Of a DNA stretch of 64,000 bases, positions 48,001 to 55,863 are shown piece after piece. The position numbers and the translations under genes are program-made. Location: the NCBI RefSeq assembly GCF_026262505.1, contig NC_067208.1:4039962-4103961 (forward strand), in the 5' to 3' direction. The notes beneath the pieces were generated by a model, which saw nothing but the letters and a program-made list of their open reading frames with translations, was not told the DNA's origin and searched no databases. The stretch comes from Trichomonas vaginalis G3. Its lineage: Eukaryota; Parabasalia; Trichomonadida; Trichomonadidae. Each line of letters begins with the position of its first letter. The stretch's first letter is position 1.

Positions 48001-48733
48001 TTAACGAAGGAATACTACAAAGGAAGAAGTCATAGTTTGATTCAAGGACTTTAGATGCTAATTCTTGTACTTCTGCTATTGGAGCTTCATTAAGTAACTG
48101 ATGAACTAATGATCCCATTGTATTGATGTTCAAATGACGCAAAATGTTTCTCTTCTCATCAAAGTCGTAATAGAATGTCCACTTCTGTTTGAAAAGGTCT
48201 ATCTGTCCAATGAACTTTGCCATAACTCTTGGAAACATCTTGTTGAAGTAATCTTTTCCTCTTGGACTGTATTGGTCAATGTTAAACATAATGAATCTTT
48301 CTCCTGCTTTAGTTATTGGGTCTAACCATTTCTCATCAGGAAGTTTTTGACCATTAATGTTCTTAACAACGTAAAAGGCATTCTGTATTTCTTTGTATGC
48401 TAATTCGCTCTCATCAATCTTTGGTGGAGGGTCTGAGTATATTGGTTGCATCTCCATTAACGCTCTATTATGAGATCTCTGATCGTGATCTAAAGCAACT
48501 GGGGAATTTGAAGCTGGAACATTCATGATACCATTGTAGTCATCATAGAAGCTCTTAGCATTCTTGAAAATATCTGCTACACTTCCTGTACCTCCTTGAT
48601 TCTTAATTGCCAGAGCTAATTTATTGGTAATGTCTTTAGCTTTCTTAGGCATTTTGATCCCAAACATATCAAGCATACCTTTCTTATCTTCTGGTGAAAG
48701 GTTATTAACTAATCCTTTTATAGCATTGAGCAT
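45044..48733 (-). CDS. Protein-primed DNA polymerase B with OTU-like N-terminal region
   Basis: 1229-aa open frame, complete. Exonuclease motifs: FFADFEASTDG (about residue 545), HNLSYDVTFL, YCGQDVRIL. Polymerase motifs: A as TDFDAVSLYPSA (about 818), B as KLLLNSIYGKTI (about 975) and C as FYQDTDSLHLY (about 1066). Residues about 340-425 read KDSCFIYACIQAGVDEA ... IRFHVIKYNEKY ... LLMYDHYMLNEK, the Asp-x-Cys and His spacing of OTU-type cysteine peptidases often found at this place in Polinton polymerases. The long N-terminus may include the priming region. Replicates the element. Confidence 0.9.
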   Translation of the reverse strand: MLNAIKGLVNNLSPEDKKGMLDMFGIKMPKKAKDITNKLALAIKNQGGTGSVADIFKNAKSFYDDYNGIMNVPASNSPVALDHDQRSHNRALMEMQPIYSDPPPKIDESELAYKEIQNAFYVVKNINGQKLPDEKWLDPITKAGERFIMFNIDQYSPRGKDYFNKMFPRVMAKFIGQIDLFKQKWTFYYDFDEKRNILRHLNINTMGSLVHQLLNEAPIAEVQELASKVLESNYDFFLCSIPSLRKIEIFDYTAYSDVDASALRKGTYTPYKLTAEEQVMLDTMRAAGQEKIALKIIKQNHSKKRNRSRNGQLWTWTCKLPINLERYQIFNELNAETAKKMMKDSCFIYACIQAGVDEATINHMREIIRVKDFPMSKIKVIAKETGIRFHVIKYNEKYSNHSYTYEPDEEPKMTVELLLMYDHYMLNEKLPISSMFIKNYEDVCKLCKDWTLEKKMLVNRRYETRYAINSKLVTPLAKVIELLFANNYFEPIRTGELCTYFTTMYNENLEEMIDLTYNERYCARMKKDWSSETKKDMKFPREHVFFADFEASTDGNIHKAYNICFMEDDDDGYTSIWGSDCASKFLEALPDKSLVYFHNLSYDVTFLMSQLEEITGTPIIKGSQTMQIQGKYKGKLLCFKDSYAIISTKLERFPEMFHLTSGEKEVFPYNYYTEELVNTTKVGNIDDAMNHVKDIEAFNENIEKIEDCKIDDEHFDMEVYSSFYCGQDVRILRDGFLKFRNDLMTEFEIDAYDYVSISSISNKLFEKRVYWKNGNLFDLAGKPREYISKCIQGGRCMLAENKKQYNEGELITDFDAVSLYPSAIARLYCLEGIPKVMTEEMKSSEYLLEHLFDDDQAEPTKEKFISGFYCQIEILSIGKNSAFPLIVVNPDINPDLHVARSSNTCCKMFVDHITLQDLIKFQEISCKVIDGYYYDGKRDMTIRNEVKKLFELRAKYKKEGNPIQEIIKLLLNSIYGKTILKPIDKKIRFIKDNKLTDYIIKNYNDIQTIEFIPDSELSCVKSFKPIVRHFNYCPLGVSILSMSKRIMNEVFFTAEDLGLKLFYQDTDSLHLYEKDLDKLAEEYKRRYNRELIGKALGQFHSDFAEITAGHMSKAQRSIFVGKKTYLDELTNDLKEIAFHCRMKGITQDVIALTANQMFPDAIQVHYDEKKGLFFPEKVGEKYSIVELYKSLYEGDEITFDLCIGSKPCFNKNKDFTISTKSSFERKLKF

Positions 48734-48776
48734 GTTGGTCTTTTATAACCGATAAAAAAATATACGTTATTTTTTT

Positions 48777-49619
48777 TTAATCGTCATCGTAATCATAATC
48801 GTACGAAGATTCTGTATCATCATCACTGACATCATTGGTTTCTCTAACTTCTGGCTTATCTGGTTTAATCTCTATCACCATAAACATTGGTGACAATAAT
48901 CGAACAGGCTGATCTTGGAAGTCAACTAAGGTAAACGTAACATTAGTTAGTTCCCATGGAAATGCATCTATCCATGGTGAGGATTCCTTACATATAAGTG
49001 GTTTACCAGATATCCAGAACTCATTGATGTTATAACATGTAGATCTGTACATGATCTTTCTTCGATCATCAACTTGGTCAATATTATTGAACCCAGAGAT
49101 GACAGACATTGATGAACGAAGGTATAACTGATACCCGAAGTTGAGCATAGGTGGTTTTGGCATTTGTAGATAATAATTATGTACAATAGGTAGTTCTATT
49201 CCATATGCACCTAAAATAAGATTTGCTCTATGTGAAGCATCTTTTAAATAGACTTTATGTCCTTTGTCCTGTGACGTAAATATAAGTTGATTCGTAGCAC
49301 TCAGTGAAACTGTTACATTATGTTGACCTTTTTTCTTGTTATAATAATCAAACTGTTTTGTTACAATCTCTTGTAGTTTTGATACAATAGTATCCATATC
49401 AAATGAAAGAGCTGACTTAAATGTACACACCTTTTCTTCTCCATCTTCGTCTAACTGTAAGACAAAATAATCTGTTTCGTCACAAACAATAAAGTTCGCC
49501 ATAGTACTGACACTTTTTACTCTCATCTTTATCTTACTTGGATGCCCCATGTTAGGATCTGCTTGAAACTGTATTGTCCCGTAGTTATTAGGATCAGTCG
49601 ATTGTAGATAATACATCAT
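48777..49619 (-). CDS. Putative minor capsid (penton) protein
   Basis: 280-aa open frame, beta-rich: MMYYLQSTDPNNYGTIQFQA, SVSTMANFIVCDETDYFVLQ. Near the end NVTFTLVDFQDQPVRLLSPM aligns with the element A protein (ASITLTLVDANFVPVKLLCPM). It closes with a very acidic tail (DDDTESSYDYDYDDD). It is divergent from the fibre gene with only 19 bp between start codons, consistent with coordinated production of vertex and fibre. The penton label is inferred. Confidence 0.65.
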   Translation of the reverse strand: MMYYLQSTDPNNYGTIQFQADPNMGHPSKIKMRVKSVSTMANFIVCDETDYFVLQLDEDGEEKVCTFKSALSFDMDTIVSKLQEIVTKQFDYYNKKKGQHNVTVSLSATNQLIFTSQDKGHKVYLKDASHRANLILGAYGIELPIVHNYYLQMPKPPMLNFGYQLYLRSSMSVISGFNNIDQVDDRRKIMYRSTCYNINEFWISGKPLICKESSPWIDAFPWELTNVTFTLVDFQDQPVRLLSPMFMVIEIKPDKPEVRETNDVSDDDTESSYDYDYDDD

Positions 49620-49638
49620 TTTTATATGTAGTAAAAGA
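49620..49638. promoter_or_regulatory. 19-bp divergent promoter
   Basis: TTTTATATGTAGTAAAAGA is all that separates the ATGs of the penton-like gene (49619, -) and fibre gene (49639, +). Transcripts must begin at or almost at the start codons, as is usual for trichomonad genes with very short leaders. Confidence 0.55.
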
Positions 49639-52308
49639 ATGAGTGTTGTTCCATATGCATATGAATGTTATAAGTCTAGCGTACTTCAATATAAAGAATA
49701 TACTCTCAGAATTACTGATAATGCTTTAGTCATACATAAAGAAGGTGCTGATGAAGACATTACCATCGGTCCTGGTATATTACCTATCGAGCAACCAGAT
49801 GGTACAATTGTTGAAACAGACTTAAATCAATACCTTCAAGCGTTACAGAATCGTGTGACAAAAGTAGAGAATAATTACTTAGATGCTCCATTCTTCACAA
49901 CTGATAGAGATTATATGTTTTCATGTATGGCGAGTAATGGTTTGCAAGAAACTCGTGAGGTAAATATTAATGAAGCATTAGAGACTATAATATATCATGT
50001 TAAACGGTTATTATCGATTGACCATGGAGTTCATTTTGACCCAAGGTCTACACTGTTCAATATACCAATGATTGAAAACAGTCAATTAACATTTAAAGAA
50101 GATACATTGTATAATGCTTTAAACGCAGCATTTGCTTATATATTAGGTCATGAACAAGTACAAAATAGTGGTATTGCAATATACTTAGATAAAGTTATGT
50201 TAAAGAAACCATTGACATTCACAGAAGATGGTCCAAAAGCAACTGGTATTGTTGGTGATGGAACATTATTGACGAAAGAATACTTAGCAAGTCATGTCGG
50301 AGAATTTTTCTCCACTAATGATAGCATCAGTACAACACCAGAAGTTATTTTATTGAAGAAACCAATCACATTTGATGTTAAAGGAAAGACAAAAGCAACT
50401 GGTATAGCTGGCGATGGAGTTCTTCTGACTAAGGAATACTTGAAGAAAAATATCAATGACTTCGTTGAAATTGTCAAAGATAAAGAATCTGGTCTTAAGT
50501 TCAACCCTTTATCATTCATCTTTGCCATAGCAAACGCCGGTGCTACTGCAGCCTCATGGATATCACTCCAGAGTCAAATAAATGCTCTTTGGGCTTTTGT
50601 TGAAAGTCAAGAAGGTATAGATACTGTTCTTGACACTCTGGGTAATCTTGGTCCAAATCATAAAGGAGGTTTTGTGGATGGAATAAAAAATTTAGTTGAA
50701 AAGACTAAAACAAGTTTCCAGAAGATAACTCATATAGAAAGATTCAGAAATGAAGGTTATATGGAACTTGAGAGTTTTGATGTGACTGGACCTTTGGAAC
50801 CAATTCCAATGCCACGTGATGCTAATGATGAAGAAGAGAAAGATCCTGGACCAAAAACAATCATTTCTACGTTAAGTACTTTGTACCCTGATTTTGTGAC
50901 CTTAGTGAAAGTTGCTAATACATCAAGAAAGAACAATAATATTAATATGTCTGGTACTGATGACCTTACTGATTATCTTTATCTCATTCTTGCTGAATTA
51001 GCGAAGAAAGTTGAGGAGAACAAAAATAATGGAGGAAGAACTGCACTTAAGATTGCAGACAAAGCTGACAAAAGTTATGTTGACGAAGAGATACGTAAAG
51101 TTGCATCTAAAGAATATACTTTATCACAGTCTGTCATACTTAAGACAATCAAAGGTCCAGAGAAAGATATGTACCCAGGTGATGGTACAACAGTTAAAGT
51201 TAATGAAAGAGTTTCATTCCCATCTGGTATTGATGCAAAAGAAGTATATATTAATGGTGAAAACATCAATACAACATTGATTCCTTTGAAAAATAATGAG
51301 TTCACTGAACCTTTGACAGTTAAATCAATTCGTTCAAGAGAAGACAAACCTGTTATAATCAATAAAATAGGAGCTGATAATGACCAACCAGTTCAAATCA
51401 AGAAAATAAGAGCTGATGACATTATCTTGAACTATACTTTAGGCTCAAGTGCACCTTTAGAGAATCCAAGCACTAGTGTAAGAGATACACTTAATAGTTT
51501 AGATAGTAAATGTACGAACATTGAAGGTCATGTCAGAAACTTTGAAACACATGAGCTACCAACAATGTTAGATAAGAAAGCTGACAAAACTTATGTGGAT
51601 GCAGAACTAACAAAGAAATTTTGGAAACCAGATAAAATGACATTTACAACAGAAATTATAAATGGTGAACCAGCAACTCCATTTGAATTTGTTAGAGGTC
51701 TTCAACCAGATACTTTTGAATTTTTCTTGGATAATTCTATTGAACTAACATTACATTATAAAAGTGGAACAAATGCAACATTTCATCCGGGAGATACATT
51801 CCAAATGGTATTTAATGACATAAGTTCTTTAGAATATGTTTATAGAGCTATGAGCATATATGATTTAATATATCCTATAGGAGCTGTTTATACGTCTATG
51901 AATCCAATAAATCCAAACACTTTATTTGGTGGTAGATGGTATGAAATAGTTGACAGTTTTCCATTCTACACTAATACGCAGTCAATGAAGATGGGAGGTT
52001 CAAAGAAAATAGGTATTGAAAACCTTCCTTCACATATGCATAGGTTCAGTGGAAGAACATCTGTGGAAGGAAACCATTCACATTCAATGACAAAAAGAGG
52101 TTATACAAATCTTGCAGCAGGTTCGGATAGACAGGGAATGCATAGATATGATATTTCAAGTGACCCAGTAGATTCAAGCACAGGTATTTTCTGTGGAACT
52201 GCAGGAAATCATACACATGTTGTAGCTGGCATTACAGACCCAGCAGGTAATGGAAAAGATTATATGCCTCCTTATATAACAATGCACGCTTGGATACGAG
52301 TTGGTTAA
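49639..52308 (+). CDS. Long phage-like fibre protein with tail-collar-type tip
   Basis: 889-aa open frame. The N-terminal 130 residues resemble the head of the element B fibre. The middle has two copies of a KATGI(V/A)GDG-x-LLTKEYL repeat (about residues 200-270) and shaft units ADKSYVDEEI and KADKTYVDAEL. The C-terminal tip is phage short-fibre type: YPIGAVYTSMNPINPNTLFG, GRWYEIVDSFPF, ENLPSHMHRFSG, GNHSHSMTKRG, GNHTHVVAG and a closing DYMPPYITMHAWIRVG. Probably a trimeric receptor-binding fibre of the particle. It looks whole. Confidence 0.8.
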   Translation: MSVVPYAYECYKSSVLQYKEYTLRITDNALVIHKEGADEDITIGPGILPIEQPDGTIVETDLNQYLQALQNRVTKVENNYLDAPFFTTDRDYMFSCMASNGLQETREVNINEALETIIYHVKRLLSIDHGVHFDPRSTLFNIPMIENSQLTFKEDTLYNALNAAFAYILGHEQVQNSGIAIYLDKVMLKKPLTFTEDGPKATGIVGDGTLLTKEYLASHVGEFFSTNDSISTTPEVILLKKPITFDVKGKTKATGIAGDGVLLTKEYLKKNINDFVEIVKDKESGLKFNPLSFIFAIANAGATAASWISLQSQINALWAFVESQEGIDTVLDTLGNLGPNHKGGFVDGIKNLVEKTKTSFQKITHIERFRNEGYMELESFDVTGPLEPIPMPRDANDEEEKDPGPKTIISTLSTLYPDFVTLVKVANTSRKNNNINMSGTDDLTDYLYLILAELAKKVEENKNNGGRTALKIADKADKSYVDEEIRKVASKEYTLSQSVILKTIKGPEKDMYPGDGTTVKVNERVSFPSGIDAKEVYINGENINTTLIPLKNNEFTEPLTVKSIRSREDKPVIINKIGADNDQPVQIKKIRADDIILNYTLGSSAPLENPSTSVRDTLNSLDSKCTNIEGHVRNFETHELPTMLDKKADKTYVDAELTKKFWKPDKMTFTTEIINGEPATPFEFVRGLQPDTFEFFLDNSIELTLHYKSGTNATFHPGDTFQMVFNDISSLEYVYRAMSIYDLIYPIGAVYTSMNPINPNTLFGGRWYEIVDSFPFYTNTQSMKMGGSKKIGIENLPSHMHRFSGRTSVEGNHSHSMTKRGYTNLAAGSDRQGMHRYDISSDPVDSSTGIFCGTAGNHTHVVAGITDPAGNGKDYMPPYITMHAWIRVG

Positions 52309-52478
52309 CTCAAGATCACGATCACAAACTGTTTCTCAGTATGAATGAGTAGCTCTATTTTTACATCATTACTGAAGTATTTCTTTTCTTCATCAATGAC
52401 AGAAAGAATGTTTTCATCATCTTTTAAAGATCTTACCAAAGTTAGATCTTCATCAGAAAATCTCAAAGAAAGACTCAT
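52305..52478 (-). CDS. Small protein, 57 aa
   Basis: ATG at 52478 after an AT-rich leader (TTTTTATTAGTGCATAA). Reads MSLSLRFSDEDLTLVRSLKD, then a beta-like end (VKIELLIHTEKQFVIVIL). Its stop overlaps the stop of the fibre gene. Leader and compact form support a real gene. No family. Confidence 0.5.
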   Translation of the reverse strand: MSLSLRFSDEDLTLVRSLKDDENILSVIDEEKKYFSNDVKIELLIHTEKQFVIVILS

Positions 52479-52542
52479 TTATGCACTAATAAAAATATAG
52501 CTAATTATTTTTTTATCTGAACTTTTTATCGGGTATATAAAG

Positions 52543-52986
52543 ATGTCTGAACATCATATAAAGTTCTTTAAGATCCAACAGTTTGTAGATGAAGTGAAGA
52601 AGCAAAATAAAACAGCAAAGAGACTACTTATATGCTTACCACAAACATTATGTCAAGGAAAGTATGGTTATAGTGCAAGTCCGATCATGATCTTTGTCGA
52701 TAAGCAGAAATACACAAATGAAGGTTTAGCTAATTTACTCAAGTTTGAAAAGATAGCTATAAACATTCCTGACCATTTCTCAGCGAGAATAAACCTTGAC
52801 AAGACTAAAAGTTATTGTTTATATGTAGATCTCACGAAATCAACAAAGAGTAAAGACAAAGAATATAACCCAGTTGAACTTAAGACAATGGGTAAGAACT
52901 TACTCAAAGCTGCTATCAAACCTGTCGAAGAGATCGACATTGAGGATGAAGCAGAAGAAATAGATGTAGATCCTGATGCATTATAA
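52543..52986 (+). CDS. SSB-like acidic-tail protein (family shared by A, B, C)
   Basis: 147 aa. The N-terminal IKFFKIQQFVDEVKKQNK corresponds to KFVTVNQLMNKL of element B. A beta-rich core follows (IMIFVDKQKY, SYCLYVDLTKS), then the acidic C-tip EIDIEDEAEEIDVDPDAL, parallel to IDIDPEMF in element A. The family order (N-terminal helix, core, acidic tip with terminal hydrophobic residue) is that of viral single-strand-binding proteins. It stands alone on the + strand behind a TTTTTATCGGGTATATAAAG leader. Function inferred. Confidence 0.55.
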   Translation: MSEHHIKFFKIQQFVDEVKKQNKTAKRLLICLPQTLCQGKYGYSASPIMIFVDKQKYTNEGLANLLKFEKIAINIPDHFSARINLDKTKSYCLYVDLTKSTKSKDKEYNPVELKTMGKNLLKAAIKPVEEIDIEDEAEEIDVDPDAL

Positions 52987-52996
52987 ACGATAAAGT

Positions 52997-53297
52997 TTAT
53001 TTTTGGAGGAAGATGGTGTCAGACCCTTTAATCTGGTATGCTTGTTCTAGGTAATTGCAGAAACCTAGAAAGATTGGTATTGGTCTGAGTTTCATATCTG
53101 TTCTCTCATCTCTCCATTGAAGCAAGTAAATTTTCATGAAGAGTTCGTCTGGATTCTCAGGTTTTGGTACACACTGATCGAAGATCTGTATGACCTCTTC
53201 ATGACCGTACCCTATGGTCAGACATGAGTGTTAAGAAGAACTTTTGCATCTTCGGACCAGGTTTAGCATCTATGCAACGAGTGGGTCTCATTGACAT
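52997..53297 (-). pseudogene. Small unidentified gene remnant
   Basis: Coding-like sequence convergent with the SSB-like gene and divergent from the gene at 53321 (23 bp between starts). It begins MSMRPTRCIDAKPGPKMQKF and ends KGSDTIFLQK. Pieces such as EEVIQIFDQCVPKPENPDEL look like a compact helical protein. Seems broken. No family recognised. Confidence 0.4.
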
Positions 53298-53320
53298 TTT
53301 TGTCACTTTTATTTGGTCGA

Positions 53321-53527
53321 ATGGAAGGATTCGAGTTCATGCCACTTGACAGCAAAGAAGGTGCAGAAGAGGTTGTTGTTGCTGCATTCTATGCGAGCTC
53401 ACACGTTGACGCATTCCGAACTTACCAGGATGACCTCGAAAAAGAAGGTCGAAAGCTTGGAAAGATCCAAATGTTGCTTGAGTTCTTCCGTGGAAACCTT
53501 GCACAGAAGTATGAGAAGAAAGAATAA
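53321..53527 (+). CDS. Small protein, 68 aa
   Basis: The ATG at 53321 (MEGFEFMPLDSKEGAEEVVV) is preferred over upstream starts because it follows the AT-rich leader TTTTATTTGGTCGA. Helical and charged, ending LEFFRGNLAQKYEKKE. No recognised domain. It lies among small + genes of element C. Confidence 0.45.
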   Translation: MEGFEFMPLDSKEGAEEVVVAAFYASSHVDAFRTYQDDLEKEGRKLGKIQMLLEFFRGNLAQKYEKKE

Positions 53528-53584
53528 ACAACTAATTATTACTGAGCTTAGCTCATAAATGTAAGTTTTTACTCTGATCAGATC

Positions 53585-54092
53585 TTAGATCTCGTCGGGA
53601 CAAGCGGAAAGGATAAAGTCCATGAGCTGGACTTTTGTCTTAGTGAGCGGTACTGCGGTCATGAGTAGTTCGCGCTTGTTTGAGCCACTTGGAACGCGAC
53701 CCTTCCAATTCCTCATAGATCTCAAGGCAGAGATCGTGAAGAACTCAAGGACAAAGAGTCTTTGAGACTTGGTAAGGAATCCCTCATCATCTCTTTCATC
53801 CTGGAGGGTCTTTGTGGATGCAGTGGACTTGATCTCGTCTTCTCTCGATCGGATCATTCTCATAATCTTCATCACCCTTCTTCCTAAACGTCATCTGCTC
53901 TCTCTTGTAGTCGTTCCTGAGAGCATTGAGTCCAGCTTCAAGATCTTGTGAGTTCTTTGCAGGTTTATTGAAAGTTTTCTTTTCCTGCATTTGCTGTATA
54001 AGCTGGGTTTGCTGTTGCATCATCTGCATCATCATTGCCATCATATCTAGTGTTGGTGATGCTGGAGCTGGTGTTGTACCATCTTGGGACAT
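53585..54092 (-). pseudogene. Met/Gln-rich small protein remnant
   Basis: Begins MSQDGTTPAPASPTLDMMAM, continues with a Met/Gln-rich coiled coil (QMMQQQTQLIQQMQEKKTF), then charged segments and a C-terminal domain (FLTKSQRLFVLEFFTISALR). It might be a scaffold or core protein by composition. The start lies just inside the 15-bp tandem array, so the array is its promoter region. Appears to carry about one break. Confidence 0.4.
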
Positions 54093-54107
54093 TCGGTCGT
54101 CGGTTAT

Positions 54108-54492
54108 GTCTTTACAAAAGACTGCTTTACAAAAGACAGCTTTACAAAAGACAGCTTTACAAAAGACAGCTTTACAAAAGACAGCTTTACAAAAGACTGC
54201 TTTACAAAAGACAGCTTTACAAAAGACAGCTTTACAAAAGACAGCTTTACAAAGACAGACAGCTTTACAAAAGACTGCTTTACAAAAGCATTTTCTCACA
54301 AAATTGAATACTTTTGCTTTACAAAAGACGTCTTGACAAAAGATTGCTTTACAAAAGTCTGCTTTACAAAAGACGTCTTGACAAAAGATTGCTTTACAAA
54401 AGTCTGCTTTACAAAAGATTGCTTTACAAAAGATTGCTTTACAAAAGTCTGCTTTACAAAAGAGCTTTACAAAAGATTGCTTTACAAAAGCC
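54108..54492. repeat. 15-bp tandem array in a divergent intergenic region
   Basis: Unit GCTTTACAAAAGACA, about 24 copies. The distal half has variants GACGTCTTGACAAAAGATT and GCTTTACAAAAGTCT. Because 15 is a multiple of three, long frames stay open on both strands, but they encode only simple repeats. It sits exactly between the start codons at 54092 (-) and 54493 (+). GTCTTGACAAAA is also the core of the 25-bp array in element A. Confidence 0.9.
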
Positions 54493-54891
54493 ATGACTGA
54501 TCTTCATCCAATTTGTTTAATCGAACTTAATGAAGTAATTTCTGCATATCTCCTGCATGTATTTGGAAACGAGAGGATAAGACAACTCACCAAGGTTTCC
54601 AGACGCCAGATCCAAAGACTTGAATCAACTGCAGGAGTAATCCTAAGCTTTGAAGAAGGATTAACCAATAAGAAAGATGTCATTGACTCCAAGCGTGAAA
54701 GCCTTGCTGCTTTCTTACGCAAACACCCATGGGTCGATGTTGATCTCCAAACTCCTTACCAAGGACTCGTTGAAACCTTCACGACCTACAGACAGCTCCT
54801 TGACAGACCTGAGCAGAACCTTCTGGTCGAACGTGATGGCACATTAAGCCCTACAGACGAGTCAATCCAGAGAGAAGAAGCTCAAGAGTAA
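54493..54891 (+). CDS. Unidentified 132-aa protein
   Basis: ATG directly at the end of the 15-bp array. Helical: MTDLHPICLIELNEVISAYL, VSRRQIQRLESTAGVILSF, RESLAAFLRKHPWVDVDL, with an acidic end. The VSRRQIQRLES stretch looks like a histone-fold-like or helix-turn-helix segment, which is tentative. Part of a run of small + genes. Confidence 0.5.
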   Translation: MTDLHPICLIELNEVISAYLLHVFGNERIRQLTKVSRRQIQRLESTAGVILSFEEGLTNKKDVIDSKRESLAAFLRKHPWVDVDLQTPYQGLVETFTTYRQLLDRPEQNLLVERDGTLSPTDESIQREEAQE

Positions 54892-54927
54892 AAATCTGAC
54901 ATTTATACTTTACATGACATTTTTTTC

Positions 54928-55503
54928 ATGAGTGTTCACGTTAAGATCAATGATGAAAACATGACTTCATGGGAAGATATCATTGATGACATAGAGAATG
55001 ACCTTGATGAAAACATGATGGGAGCTCAAACGTCAGTTAAGGTCAAACTTGGTGAAGTTCAAGAAAAGATCTCCGAGATCAATGCAAAAATATCTGCTCT
55101 TACAGAGGTTGACGTTTATTACAGAAGCTTGGAGAGAACTTTAAGCAAACTTGAACGTCAGAACCAAAGTCTCATAGTTGTGCTCCAGAAACTCAGTCTC
55201 ATGCGTAAAGCATATAATGACTACCTACATGTAAGAGACTTACCTTCTTATTCTACTCCAGATCTCGACTTTTCCGATATAAGTCCAATCCTTATTGATA
55301 CAACACTTACGATAGCAGGGATGCTTCCTACATATCCAGAATATGATAACTTACCTCAGCTCTTCGAGTATCTCAAGAAAAAGTTCATGATCTTATTATG
55401 CGAGACCATGAAAAGACGTCAAAATACCAGAACAGAACGAGAACAGAGCTTACTAATAGACTTATTATATAATACTAAAGAAATAAAGGAGTTTTTATTC
55501 TAA
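54928..55503 (+). CDS. Coiled-coil protein, 191 aa
   Basis: Acidic start (MSVHVKINDENMTSWEDIID) then coiled coil (KLGEVQEKISEINAKISAL, RSLERTLSKLERQNQSLIVV) and a helical C-terminal half. Its end overlaps the convergent gene at 55495 by 9 bp. No family recognised. It could be a structural or scaffolding protein. Confidence 0.5.
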   Translation: MSVHVKINDENMTSWEDIIDDIENDLDENMMGAQTSVKVKLGEVQEKISEINAKISALTEVDVYYRSLERTLSKLERQNQSLIVVLQKLSLMRKAYNDYLHVRDLPSYSTPDLDFSDISPILIDTTLTIAGMLPTYPEYDNLPQLFEYLKKKFMILLCETMKRRQNTRTEREQSLLIDLLYNTKEIKEFLF

Positions 55504-55800
55504 CTTTGGTATTTTTGGGAAGAACTGATCTGGATCATATTTGTCAACCACAGGTTTTGGTATCAAAAGTCTCTCTGGTTCTTGGACGGCTGGTACTGGA
55601 AATGGTTCCTTTGGTTTCCTAGCTTTTGGGAGATCTAAAAATTTTCTTGGTCTCTTTCTTTTGTGTAAGTGTTGTCCATTTTTATCGACAACGAATGTGA
55701 GCTTTCCGTCGTCAAAGATGAATGTCGTCGCTTCTTCAGTTCCCTCATCAACTATTATCTTCTTGATCTTTCTCTTCTCCATTAACAGAAAAAGTGACAT
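55495..55800 (-). CDS. Basic proline-rich protein, 101 aa
   Basis: MSLFLLMEKRKIKKIIVDEG, a short beta hairpin (TTFIFDDGKLTFVVDKNGQH), a strongly basic patch (HKRKRPRKFLDLPKARKPKE) and a proline-rich tail ending FPKIPKLE. Basic composition suggests DNA binding or a core protein. No family recognised. It precedes the methyltransferase on the same strand. Confidence 0.5.
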   Translation of the reverse strand: MSLFLLMEKRKIKKIIVDEGTEEATTFIFDDGKLTFVVDKNGQHLHKRKRPRKFLDLPKARKPKEPFPVPAVQEPERLLIPKPVVDKYDPDQFFPKIPKLE

Positions 55801-55863
55801 ATATTACTTCATTATTTTTCTGAGTGTTAGGATTAATTAAACCTCTATCTATAACATGCTTTC

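Noticed and set aside
53796-54500. Long frames across the 15-bp array encoding FTKDS or FCKAV repeats
   Set aside because: They stay open only because the unit is a multiple of three. Several frames on both strands are open at once, and the genes' own ATGs lie at the array borders.
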